A stretch of 64,000 nucleotides of DNA from Algoriphagus sp. Y33 (lineage in GTDB: Bacteria; Bacteroidota; Bacteroidia; Cytophagales; Cyclobacteriaceae): the NCBI RefSeq assembly GCF_014838715.1, contig NZ_CP061947.1, positions 6,004,001 to 6,068,000 of the forward strand. The letters run 5' to 3'. Made by a program: the position numbers and the translations under genes. This document shows, piece by piece, positions 24,834 to 33,035 of the stretch (position 1 is its first letter; each line of letters starts with the position of its first letter). Under the pieces are notes generated by a model. That model did no database searches, was not told where the DNA came from, and was given only the letters and a program-made list of their open reading frames with translations.

Positions 24834-25916
24834 TTGGTCAGTGGTGGAGGTACCGGAGGGCATATCTATCCGGCTATCGCTATTGCCAATGCCTGGATGG
24901 AAAAGCATCCTGGCAGCGAGATCTTGTTTGTAGGTGCTCTGGGTAAAATGGAGATGCAGAAAGTTCCTGAGGCGGGGTATCAAATCAAAGGGCTTCCGGT
25001 TGCAGGTCTGCAAAGAAGCTTATCCCTAGAGAATCTCAAATTCCCTTTCAAGCTATTAAAAAGTCTGTCCAAAGCTTCGAAAATCATTACTGATTTTAAA
25101 CCGGATGCAGTGGTGGGAGTAGGTGGCTATGCAAGCGGACCTGTGCTCTATGCTGCACAAAGAAATGGTATTCCCACACTGGTTCAGGAACAAAATTCCT
25201 ATGCCGGTTTGACTAATAAAATTTTGGCTAAAAAAGCCAAAAAAATCTGTGTTGCTTATCCGGAGATGGATCGCTTTTTTCCCACAGATAGAATTGCCTA
25301 TACAGGAAATCCTGTCCGCAAGGACATTCTTGAATTATCGGGAAAAAAAGAAGGAGCCATAGCGCATTTTGGACTGGATCCGGCTAAGAAAACCCTTCTG
25401 GTTTTGGGGGGATCTTTGGGTGCCAGAACGCTCAATCAAGCGATGCTGAAGGATATGCAAAAACTGGACGAGGAAGGCTTTCAGGTGCTTTGGCAGTGTG
25501 GCAAGTTTTATTTCCAAGAAATGAAATCCAAGCTTGCCGATTCAGGTCTGACAACAATTCACCTGAATGAATTTATCCGGGAAATGGATTTGGCTTATGC
25601 AGCCGCAGATATGATTGTATCTAGAGCTGGAGCACTTTCGGTTTCAGAACTTTCACTTGTGGGTAAGCCGGTGATTTTCATCCCGTCTCCTAATGTGGCC
25701 GAGGATCATCAAACCAAAAACGCCATGGCTTATGTGAATCACGAAGCGGCTTTGCTGCTGAAGGACTCGGCAGCAGAAGGTGCTTTGGCGCAAAAGGTAA
25801 CTATGCTAATGAAAGACAGACAGCTGTCTGAGTTATTAGGAAAAAATATAAAGAATCTGGCTAAACCGAATGCGGCCAATGCCATAGTAAAGGAAATAGA
25901 ACAGTTGATTGCATGA
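24834..25916 (+). CDS. murG: UDP-GlcNAc:lipid I transferase MurG (start codon uncertain)
   Basis: 360 residues from TTG at 24834. GT-B fold: 'VSGGGTGGHIYPAIAIANAW' (lipid I site), 'VGVGGYASGPVLYAAQ', 'QEQNSYAGLTNKIL', 'LGGSLGARTLNQAM' and 'VSRAGALSVSEL' with the UDP-GlcNAc-binding loop. It makes lipid II. The TTG start cuts off the first beta strand. The frame is open upstream to a TAA at 24792 and reads I-I-I-N-A-Q-R-K-Y-R-I-L before the glycine motif, which fits the expected N terminus, but it contains no ATG, GTG or other TTG. Initiation at ATT 24807 (or 24804) is plausible. Ends in a 4-nt overlap with murC. Confidence 0.9.
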   Translation: MVSGGGTGGHIYPAIAIANAWMEKHPGSEILFVGALGKMEMQKVPEAGYQIKGLPVAGLQRSLSLENLKFPFKLLKSLSKASKIITDFKPDAVVGVGGYASGPVLYAAQRNGIPTLVQEQNSYAGLTNKILAKKAKKICVAYPEMDRFFPTDRIAYTGNPVRKDILELSGKKEGAIAHFGLDPAKKTLLVLGGSLGARTLNQAMLKDMQKLDEEGFQVLWQCGKFYFQEMKSKLADSGLTTIHLNEFIREMDLAYAAADMIVSRAGALSVSELSLVGKPVIFIPSPNVAEDHQTKNAMAYVNHEAALLLKDSAAEGALAQKVTMLMKDRQLSELLGKNIKNLAKPNAANAIVKEIEQLIA

Positions 25917-27325
25917 GTTTCGAAGGTATAAATAGCGTCCATTTACTCGGTATCGGAGGCATAGGCATGAGTGCCTTGGCCAGATGGTTCCGTCATGAAG
26001 GATATGCTGTGTCCGGCTATGACCGTACACCTTCGTCACTTACGGATGAATTGATCGCTGAAGGAATGCAAATTTCCTTTGTGGACAAATTGGAAGCTAT
26101 CCCCGACACTATCAGAAATGGTGCAGACAAAGCATTGATAATTTGGACTCCTGCAATGCCAAAGGATAGCGAAATGCTGAATTTCTTTATGGAAAATGGC
26201 TTCCAACTCAAGAAGAGATCAGAAGTACTGGGTATGGTGACGGACTCCTACTACACCATTGCGGTAGCGGGAACCCATGGAAAGACCACTACTTCTTCCA
26301 TGATTGCCCATGTGCTAAAATCCGCTGGAAAGCCCATAGTGGCATTTCTGGGTGGGATTACTCAAAACTATCAAAGCAATTTGATTCTTGGGGGCAAAAA
26401 GTCAAAAGAACAGGTTTTGGTAGTGGTGGAGGCGGATGAGTTTGACCGCTCTTTCCTAAGACTTCATCCCAATGAAATAGTACTAACAAGTGCGGATCCG
26501 GATCATTTGGATATCTATGGAGATGAGCAGCACATTTTAGAAGGATTCTTGGAATTTGTCAATTTGGTAGACAGAAAAGGGAGATTATACTTACAGCAGC
26601 ATGCTATGCAAAGACTTGGGCTAGATAAACTCCCGAAAGTATCTACACGGGAGTACGGATTGAGGTCGGCAGGAATACGTGCTGAAAATATTCAAGCGAA
26701 GCCCGGCTCCTTTATGTTTGATTATTTGGATGGTAAGCAGGAGATCAAAGGGCTGGAGCTGTTTATACCGGGGTTTCATAATGTGGAAAATGCATTGGCT
26801 GCGATTGCAATAGCATTGGATCATAAGATATCAGAGAAGAAGATCAGAAAAGGGATTAGCTCTTTTAAGGGAGTTAAGAGAAGATTTGAGATTCATGTGA
26901 ACGAGGGTAGTCATGTCTTCATTGATGATTATGCGCATCATCCTGAAGAGATCAGAGCTTGTCTGAGTTCGGTGAGAGCGATGTTTCCGACAAAGAAGTT
27001 GACAGTGGTATTCCAACCTCATTTGTTTACTAGGACAAGGGATTTTGCCGAAGGCTTTTCAGAAAGTCTTTCACTTGCAGACTCGGTGATTTTGCTGGAC
27101 ATCTATCCGGCGAGAGAGCTTCCTATCGAGGGAATAACTTCAGAGATACTGCTTGGCGGGATTAATGCCGATCGGAAAGAGTTAGTGGCAAAAGAGGATT
27201 TGATGAGCCGTTTGGATCAGAGTTTTCCGGAGGTTTTGGTCACACTGGGTGCAGGGGATATAGATCGCTTGGTGCCTGTGATAGCTTCTTGGATGAAAGA
27301 AAGACTTAACCGATACGCACTATGA
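25913..27325 (+). CDS. murC: UDP-MurNAc:L-alanine ligase MurC
   Basis: 470 residues. Rossmann motif 'VHLLGIGGIGMSALARW' at residues 9-25, P-loop 'AGTHGKTTTSSMIAHV' at about residue 120, 'VVEADEFDRSFLRLHP' and 'IDDYAHHPEEIRACLSS' (the ligase D-D-Y-A-H-H-P motif). It adds L-alanine to UDP-MurNAc, the first step of stem peptide synthesis. Four-nt overlaps at both ends (with murG and ftsQ). Confidence 0.97.
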   Translation: MSFEGINSVHLLGIGGIGMSALARWFRHEGYAVSGYDRTPSSLTDELIAEGMQISFVDKLEAIPDTIRNGADKALIIWTPAMPKDSEMLNFFMENGFQLKKRSEVLGMVTDSYYTIAVAGTHGKTTTSSMIAHVLKSAGKPIVAFLGGITQNYQSNLILGGKKSKEQVLVVVEADEFDRSFLRLHPNEIVLTSADPDHLDIYGDEQHILEGFLEFVNLVDRKGRLYLQQHAMQRLGLDKLPKVSTREYGLRSAGIRAENIQAKPGSFMFDYLDGKQEIKGLELFIPGFHNVENALAAIAIALDHKISEKKIRKGISSFKGVKRRFEIHVNEGSHVFIDDYAHHPEEIRACLSSVRAMFPTKKLTVVFQPHLFTRTRDFAEGFSESLSLADSVILLDIYPARELPIEGITSEILLGGINADRKELVAKEDLMSRLDQSFPEVLVTLGAGDIDRLVPVIASWMKERLNRYAL

Positions 27326-28080
27326 AAAAGGCAAACATAAAGAAAATACTCGCTTTTGTAGTGCTAACTGTTATAGTGGTAGGCTTTATAGGTTTTGTGG
27401 AGAAGCAGACCTTATATAAAACGTTTCAGGGTACGGAAATAGATATTGAGGGAGTGAGCGGAGTCTATTTCGTAGAGGATGCTGAAATCACTAAAATCCT
27501 CATTCAGGCATTTCCTGATTTGAAACCAGGTGTGATGCTGAGCGAAGTGCCGATGAAAGCAATTGAATCTAGGCTGCTTGGACATCCTTTTGTGAAGTCT
27601 GTGGAAGCAATGATCGGGCAGAAAGGTATTTTGAATTTGAAGATTAGCCAGCATCAGCCGATTGCAAGAATTGCACAGCCAATGGGGGCTGATGGATACA
27701 TCACCACGGAAGGAAAAGTGATTCCTACTTCGACTTCATACACGAGTAGAGTATTGATTCTTGAAGGGGATTATGCGGAGATGCTTATGGACAAAGGTGA
27801 TATAAATGCAGATATGCCAGAGTTGATGGATTTGATAGAATTCATCATTACAGATGAATTTTGGAATGCGCAGATAACCGAGATTGAAGTGAATTCCAAG
27901 GATAATATCCGTCTTTTTCAGCAAGTGGGAAGGCAGGTTATTGAGTTTGGGGATGCGCATGATATAGCAAATAAGTTTGACCGAATAGCGGTCTTTTATA
28001 AGGAAATACTACCCCGCAAGGGTTGGAATGCTTACGACAGGGTAAGTGTAAGGTTTAAGGATCAAATTGTCTGTGAATAA
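27322..28080 (+). CDS. ftsQ: Cell division protein FtsQ
   Basis: 252 residues. A short basic N-terminal tail and one membrane span (about residues 9-27, 'ILAFVVLTVIVVGFIGFV') are followed by a periplasmic POTRA-like part ('GVSGVYFVEDAEITKILIQ', 'IESRLLGHPFVKSVEAMIG') and a beta domain ('LNLKISQHQPIARIAQ'). Identification relies on topology, the POTRA pattern and the place between murC and ftsA. It would bridge early and late divisome proteins with FtsL. Confidence 0.88.
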   Translation: MKKANIKKILAFVVLTVIVVGFIGFVEKQTLYKTFQGTEIDIEGVSGVYFVEDAEITKILIQAFPDLKPGVMLSEVPMKAIESRLLGHPFVKSVEAMIGQKGILNLKISQHQPIARIAQPMGADGYITTEGKVIPTSTSYTSRVLILEGDYAEMLMDKGDINADMPELMDLIEFIITDEFWNAQITEIEVNSKDNIRLFQQVGRQVIEFGDAHDIANKFDRIAVFYKEILPRKGWNAYDRVSVRFKDQIVCE

Positions 28081-28090
28081 TAGCTTGGAT

Positions 28091-29401
28091 ATGGAAAATA
28101 AAGAACTAATAGTAGGACTGGATATTGGGACAACCAAGATCTGCGTTATCGTGGGCCGCAAAAATGAGTATGGCAAACTCGAAGTCTTGGGTATGGGCAA
28201 GGCCGTTTCGGACGGGGTTGATCGTGGTGTGGTTACCAATATAGACAAGACCGTCCATGCAATAGAAAAGGCAGTTGAAGAGGCATCCGAAATGGCAAAC
28301 GTGGATATCGCAGATGTCATAGTGGGTATAGCCGGTCAGCATATCCAAAGCAAGATCCAAAGTGGCAGTATCATGCGCCAGCCTACGGATGATGAGATCA
28401 CCATTGAAGATGTAAGGAGACTTTCCAGCGAAATGGAAAACATTCTTATTCCTCCGGGCAATACCATCATTCACGTAATGCCGCAGGATTATACCGTGGA
28501 TTATGAAGGGGGGATCAAAGATCCTGTAGGGATGTCCGGCACTCGTCTGGAAGCTGATTTCCATATCATCACAGCCCAGACTACCGCTATCAACAATATC
28601 AACAGATGTGTACGCCGTGCAGAATTACTATCCAAGCAGTTAATTCTTGAGCCATTGGCAAGTTCACTTTCTGTATTGAGCGATGATGAGAAAGAAGCGG
28701 GCGTTTGTTTGATAGATATAGGGGGCGGAACCACAGACATCGCCATCTTCTATGAGAATATTATCCGTCATACCGCCGTGATTCCTTTGGGTGGAAACAT
28801 CATCACCAAAGACATCAAAGAAGGCTGCATGGTGATGCAGAATCAGGCTGAACTACTGAAGACCAAGTTTGGCAAAGCCATCACAGAAGAAGCAAATCCC
28901 AATGAAATCGTATCAATACCCGGTCTGAGAAATAGAGCTCCCAAGGAAATTTCTATCCGAAACCTAGCTTCAATTATTCAGGCAAGAATGGAAGAGATTA
29001 TTGAGATCGTGCAGAATGAAATTATGCAAAGCGGACATTACAAAAAACTGGCCGGTGGAATAGTGTTGACAGGGGGGGGCTCACAATTACAGTTTATCAG
29101 TCAGCTATTTGAATACATGACGGGACTTGATACGAGAATTGGCTATCCGAATGAGCATTTGGGTAAGTCAGTAATTGAGGAGGTGAAGAGCCCAATGTAC
29201 GCTACTTCTGTAGGTCTTGTACTTGCAGGTTTCAAAGCACTTGACGACAGAGATCAAGGTTATGCCAACAGAACGGCAAACGGAAGAACCATTAAAAGAC
29301 AAAAACCAATGGACATCAGTCCAAAAGATATTTTCGATAAAATAGCCGGAAGACTGAAAGGAATTCTCAGTGATGATATCGGCGACGATATTAACTACTA
29401 G
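28091..29401 (+). CDS. ftsA: Cell division protein FtsA
   Basis: 436 residues from ATG 28091 (MENKELIVGLDIGTTK); the frame extends to a TTG at 28067, but that adds 8 poorly conserved residues and overlaps ftsQ. Actin-like ATPase: phosphate loop 'VGLDIGTTKICVIVG' at the N terminus, SHS2 insertion at about 80-190, 'CLIDIGGGTTDIAIF' at about residue 205 and 'GGIVLTGGGSQLQF' at about 320. It tethers FtsZ to the membrane; the C-terminal part ends in a helix ('IFDKIAGRLKGIL') suited to membrane binding. Confidence 0.95.
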   Translation: MENKELIVGLDIGTTKICVIVGRKNEYGKLEVLGMGKAVSDGVDRGVVTNIDKTVHAIEKAVEEASEMANVDIADVIVGIAGQHIQSKIQSGSIMRQPTDDEITIEDVRRLSSEMENILIPPGNTIIHVMPQDYTVDYEGGIKDPVGMSGTRLEADFHIITAQTTAINNINRCVRRAELLSKQLILEPLASSLSVLSDDEKEAGVCLIDIGGGTTDIAIFYENIIRHTAVIPLGGNIITKDIKEGCMVMQNQAELLKTKFGKAITEEANPNEIVSIPGLRNRAPKEISIRNLASIIQARMEEIIEIVQNEIMQSGHYKKLAGGIVLTGGGSQLQFISQLFEYMTGLDTRIGYPNEHLGKSVIEEVKSPMYATSVGLVLAGFKALDDRDQGYANRTANGRTIKRQKPMDISPKDIFDKIAGRLKGILSDDIGDDINY

Positions 29402-29414
29402 GGCTTATGATTGG

Positions 29415-29450
29415 GGGAGATTGTTGGCTTTGCTGCCAATTTCCCTTTTT
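29415..29450 (+). terminator. Terminator-like hairpin between ftsA and ftsZ
   Basis: GGGAGA (29415-29420) and TTGGC (29424-29428) pair with GCCAA (29435-29439) and TTTCCC (29440-29445), leaving a 3-nt bulge and a 6-nt loop, followed directly by TTTTT. It lies 14 nt after the ftsA stop and 47 nt before the ftsZ start, so it would attenuate read-through into ftsZ. Confidence 0.65.
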
Positions 29451-29497
29451 AAAAAAACACTAGTGCAACCATAGAAAATTCACCAATAAATATAAAT

Positions 29498-31180
29498 ATG
29501 TCAGATAACATGAAAGATTACAGATTTGATTTACAGAAAAACCCCAAGTCGATTATTAAAGTAATCGGTGTAGGGGGAGGCGGCTCCAATGCCGTGAACC
29601 ACATGTTTGGGTTAGGGATTAAGGATGTGGAGTTTGTGGTAGTCAATACAGATGCCCAAGCGCTTAAATCTAGCCCGGTTCCGCTTAGATTGCAGCTTGG
29701 TGCCAATTTGACCGAAGGTCTAGGTGCCGGTGCCAATCCTGAGCAAGGAAGGAATGCAGCCATAGAATCAGAGGATGAGATCCGTGAGCTATTGGCTGAT
29801 AATACGAAAATGGTATTTATCACTGCCGGAATGGGTGGAGGTACCGGTACAGGTGCAGCTCCCGTAGTTGCTAGAATTGCGAAAGAACTTAATATCCTGA
29901 CAGTGGGTATTGTGACCGCGCCATTCATGTTCGAAGGAAGAAAGAAAATGAATGTTGCCCAGGCCGGTATTGAAGCATTACGGGAAAATTGCGATACTGT
30001 ACTGGTGATTTTGAATGACAAGCTAAGAGAGATCTATGGCAATCTTGCTATAAGAACTGCCTTCAGCAAAGCAGATGATATTCTATCTACTGCTGCCAGA
30101 TCTATCGCTGAGATCATCACTGTTCATCAGGATGTCAACGTGGATTTTGAAGATGTGAAGACGGTAATGAAAGATGCAGGTGCAGCTGTGATGGGTTCTT
30201 CCACTGAGGAAGGCGAGGGACGTGCGATCCGTGCTGCAGGTGCTGCCATCTCTTCTCCCTTGCTAAACAATGTGGACATCAAAGGAGCTGAGAAGATCTT
30301 GCTTTCTATCATGTCCGGAGAAGACGAGGAATTGTCTATGGACGAATTGAGCGAAATCACTGAATATATCCAAGAAAAAGCGGGTGACAATGCAGAAGTG
30401 ATCTTCGGCCAAGGTATCGACGCAGAACTGGGCAAAGCTATACGCGTGACAGTGATTGCTACAGGTTTTGAGATGGATCGACTTGAAGGAACAGGAAAGA
30501 AAGTAGAAGCGCCAAAGGCTGTGACAATTCCTGTTCCTGCGCCTAGCACTGTGCAAGAAGTGGAAGAGGAGAAAACTGTGATCAATTTGGATTCAGGAAA
30601 ATCTGAGAAAGTAAGGGAAGAGCCGGTTGCAAACGGATCGACTTTCGTGTTCTCTATGCCAAAAACTTCAACTCCTTCACCAACTTCTGCGGCTGAAGTG
30701 AAGCCGACAACTGAAACTCCAAAGAAGGAGTCTGTAGAAACGCCTATGCCGTCTCCTAAGAAAGAAAGCCTATTTACTTTCATGAAGCCTAAGGAAGAAG
30801 TGAAAGCTGAAGCGCCAAAGCCTGCTCAGGAGAAAATTGTACACGATCTTTTTGAGGAAGAGGAAGAAAAGAAAACTGTGGAAGAAACTAAAAAAGAAGA
30901 GCCTGCCTCTCCGGCTTTTGCAAATGATTACTATGAGCAAATGAAACAAAAAGCTATTCAAAGAGCACATGAGCGTTTCGAAAAGCTAAAAGGCAACCGT
31001 GCATTCAATCCAACTCCTGAAGAATTGAAAGAGAAAATGGAAGTGCCTGCCTATCAGCGCAAAAATGTCGTGTTAAACGAACCTCAGCATAGCTCTGAGC
31101 CAAGCATCAGCAAGTACAACTTGAGCGATGACAATGAGATTCTAGGAAATAATAGATTCCTGCATGATAATGTGGACTAA
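29498..31180 (+). CDS. ftsZ: Cell division protein FtsZ with long C-terminal linker
   Basis: 560 residues. The tubulin-like core occupies residues 1-330: 'VIGVGGGGSNAVNHMFG' at about 21-37, 'VNTDAQAL', the GTP signature 'GGGTGTGAAPVVARIA' at about 112-127, 'TAPFMFEGRKK' and 'NDKLREIYGN'. Residues 335-520 are a low-complexity Pro/Glu/Lys/Val linker, much longer than in E. coli. A conserved helix-like segment ('KAIQRAHERFEKLKG') and a short terminal peptide (NRFLHDNVD) follow, probably for binding FtsA. It forms the Z ring. Last gene of the dcw cluster; converges on an FMN reductase gene 3 nt away. Confidence 0.97.
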   Translation: MSDNMKDYRFDLQKNPKSIIKVIGVGGGGSNAVNHMFGLGIKDVEFVVVNTDAQALKSSPVPLRLQLGANLTEGLGAGANPEQGRNAAIESEDEIRELLADNTKMVFITAGMGGGTGTGAAPVVARIAKELNILTVGIVTAPFMFEGRKKMNVAQAGIEALRENCDTVLVILNDKLREIYGNLAIRTAFSKADDILSTAARSIAEIITVHQDVNVDFEDVKTVMKDAGAAVMGSSTEEGEGRAIRAAGAAISSPLLNNVDIKGAEKILLSIMSGEDEELSMDELSEITEYIQEKAGDNAEVIFGQGIDAELGKAIRVTVIATGFEMDRLEGTGKKVEAPKAVTIPVPAPSTVQEVEEEKTVINLDSGKSEKVREEPVANGSTFVFSMPKTSTPSPTSAAEVKPTTETPKKESVETPMPSPKKESLFTFMKPKEEVKAEAPKPAQEKIVHDLFEEEEEKKTVEETKKEEPASPAFANDYYEQMKQKAIQRAHERFEKLKGNRAFNPTPEELKEKMEVPAYQRKNVVLNEPQHSSEPSISKYNLSDDNEILGNNRFLHDNVD

Positions 31181-31183
31181 GTC

Positions 31184-31708
31184 CTAAAAATCAAGTAGCA
31201 TGTCTGCCTGGGTTTGCAGCAAGTCCAAGTACAACCTGTTGGTGAGCAGGTTATCTGACATATTTTGCTCTATTTTAGCCAGTTTTGGCTTAAGAGCGAG
31301 GACATGCATTCCCAGATAATGGAAGATGTCGGTAAGGTGGCTCATTGCGATGCCACCGCCGCCTATTCCGGAAGAAATGCCCACTAGAGCACATTTTTTA
31401 TTCCTAAATGTATTAGGATAAGTCATCCCGTCGATGAAAGTTTTTAGTATTCCCGGGAAAGAACCGTTGTATTCAGGCACAATGAAAACAAACTTTTTCC
31501 CATTAACCAACTGATCGTGAAACTCGTTATACAATTCATGTTTCCCGTTATTTTCATACAAGGCGTTCTCAACAAAATCTCCAGGTAAATTTTCCAATTC
31601 CAAGATTTCGGATTGCACCCCTCTTTCCTTTAAAATGCTTTGATAGAGCTCAGCGATGGTTTTGGAAACAGAATTTTTGCGGTTGGTTCCTACGATTATC
31701 TTGATCAT
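31184..31708 (-). CDS. NADPH-dependent FMN reductase family flavoprotein
   Basis: 174 residues from ATG 31708 (MIKIIVGTNRKNSVSK); a longer frame begins at 31750 but the added 14 residues do not fit the family. Flavodoxin-like fold: phosphate-binding loop 'GTNRKNSVSKTIAELY', 'VFIVPEYNGSFPGILKTF' (flavin contact) and 'KKCALVGISSGIGGGG'. Family members reduce FMN or quinones with NAD(P)H; the substrate here is unknown. It runs convergently into ftsZ with no terminator between them. Confidence 0.88.
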   Translation of the reverse strand: MIKIIVGTNRKNSVSKTIAELYQSILKERGVQSEILELENLPGDFVENALYENNGKHELYNEFHDQLVNGKKFVFIVPEYNGSFPGILKTFIDGMTYPNTFRNKKCALVGISSGIGGGGIAMSHLTDIFHYLGMHVLALKPKLAKIEQNMSDNLLTNRLYLDLLQTQADMLLDF

Positions 31709-31803
31709 TTTTTTGTTTTTTATGAAAGAACTACATTCTTGGCTCTGCAAAAGTTCGAAGATGCTCGGTAATTTATATATTTAGGGCTGGCAAATTAATC
31801 TCT

Positions 31804-32631
31804 ATGAACTACCTAACTCAAATCTCAGAAGCAGCTTCGTTTATTCGTTCGCAATATACCAGTGATGTGTCAATCGCTATCATTCTTGGAACAGGGCTTG
31901 GACATTTGGGAGATCAGATCACCATTGAGAAAGAAATTGAATATGTTAATATCCCCCATTTCCCACTGGCTACAGTAGAAAGTCATTCAGGGAAATTGAT
32001 TTTCGGGGAACTGTCAGGCAAAAAGGTCATGGCGATGAAAGGAAGGTTTCATTACTATGAAGGCTATTCTATGCAGCAAGTTACTTTTCCCATCCGTGTC
32101 ATGAAGCAGCTCGGGGTGAAAACCTTACTCGTCTCAAATGCCTCCGGAGGGCTCAATCCTGATCAGGAAGTAGGGGATGTGATGTTGATCCGTGATCAAA
32201 TCGATTTGTTTCCCGAAAGCCCTCTTCGAGGGAAGCATTACAATGAGTTTGGACCGAGATTTCCGGACATGAGCGATGCTTATTCCGCAAATTTGATTGC
32301 AATTGCGCTTGGATTTGCAAAAGAAAATAATTTCCGGGTGCATACGGGGGTTTATGTGGGAGTGCAGGGGCCAAATCTGGAAACTCCCGCAGAATACAAG
32401 TATCTACGGGGTATCGGAGCTGATGCTGTGGGAATGAGTACTGTGCCTGAAGTGATTGTAGCTAGGCAAATGGAGATAGAGGTTTTTGGGATTTCTGCGA
32501 TCACCGACTTAGGTGTAGAAGGCAAAATTGAACCTGTTACCATCGCAGCTGTACTTGCAGCTGCCGCTAAAGCAGAGCCTATGATGGCCGAAATTATCAA
32601 GGAAGTGGTGAGGCAGATAGAGATAGATTGA
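31804..32631 (+). CDS. punA: Purine-nucleoside phosphorylase
   Basis: 275 residues of the trimeric PNP family: 'IAIILGTGLGHLGDQI' at about 22-37, 'VESHSGKLIFGELSGKKV' and 'MKGRFHYYEGYSMQQVTFP' (phosphate and ribose sites), 'NASGGLNPDQEVGDVMLI' and 'YVGVQGPNLETPAEYK', 'VGMSTVPEVIVARQ'. It splits inosine and guanosine with phosphate. It is transcribed divergently from the FMN reductase gene (95-nt gap) and followed by a terminator-like palindrome. Confidence 0.95.
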   Translation: MNYLTQISEAASFIRSQYTSDVSIAIILGTGLGHLGDQITIEKEIEYVNIPHFPLATVESHSGKLIFGELSGKKVMAMKGRFHYYEGYSMQQVTFPIRVMKQLGVKTLLVSNASGGLNPDQEVGDVMLIRDQIDLFPESPLRGKHYNEFGPRFPDMSDAYSANLIAIALGFAKENNFRVHTGVYVGVQGPNLETPAEYKYLRGIGADAVGMSTVPEVIVARQMEIEVFGISAITDLGVEGKIEPVTIAAVLAAAAKAEPMMAEIIKEVVRQIEID

Positions 32632-32650
32632 AGGTAAAAACTCAATGGTT

Positions 32651-32674
32651 GTCCTACTTTTCCAAAAGCAGGAC
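32651..32674 (+). repeat. 24-nt palindrome, copy 1
   Basis: GTCCTACTTTT-CC-AAAAGCAGGAC forms an 11-bp stem with one mismatch; followed by TAGATTTTTG it may serve as the terminator of the purine-nucleoside phosphorylase gene, which ends 19 nt upstream. Confidence 0.7.
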
Positions 32675-32968
32675 TAGATTTTTGTAACCGTATAGCCACA
32701 TAGAGATCATAGAATAGAGTTTACCTATTTCTGTGCAAATGCTAATATTTTTCAATTTTACGATAGGATAAAATTCTGAGCATAAGGTGTCAGGTATGGG
32801 GATGCATGTTTTATTTCTCTCATTCAGAGCTTTTGGAGACAATTGAATTTCAACATAACCCAACCCTGAGGGTATTTAGGGCTTTCAGCCTTTTTTAGAA
32901 TGGGGGTGGTTCATTAACCGTACTCTCTGCGGTAATCTCCATCTTCACTGTGAGCGCTTTTCATAGTT

Positions 32969-32992
32969 GTCCTGCTTCTCCAGAAGCTGGAC
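32969..32992 (+). repeat. 24-nt palindrome, copy 2
   Basis: GTCCTGCTTCT-CC-AGAAGCTGGAC, the same design as copy 1 318 bp away. A T-to-C change in the left arm is matched by an A-to-G change in the right arm, so pairing is kept. Confidence 0.7.
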
Positions 32993-33035
32993 TAAGTTGC
33001 TATTTTGCGCCATGGCGGGAGATAATAACACCTGT

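Larger units (their letters stand above)
32632..33035. other. Intergenic region with paired palindromic repeats
   Basis: 404 nt without a gene. Two related 24-nt palindromes at 32651-32674 and 32969-32992 frame about 290 bp of DNA that includes an 'AACCGTATAGCCACATAGAGATCATAGA' type dispersed-repeat sequence near 32686-32712. No reading frame in the inner part is convincing. Confidence 0.6.

Noticed and set aside
30127..30783. 218-codon minus-strand frame opposite ftsZ
   Set aside because: Antisense of the low-complexity ftsZ linker; no start signal or motif.
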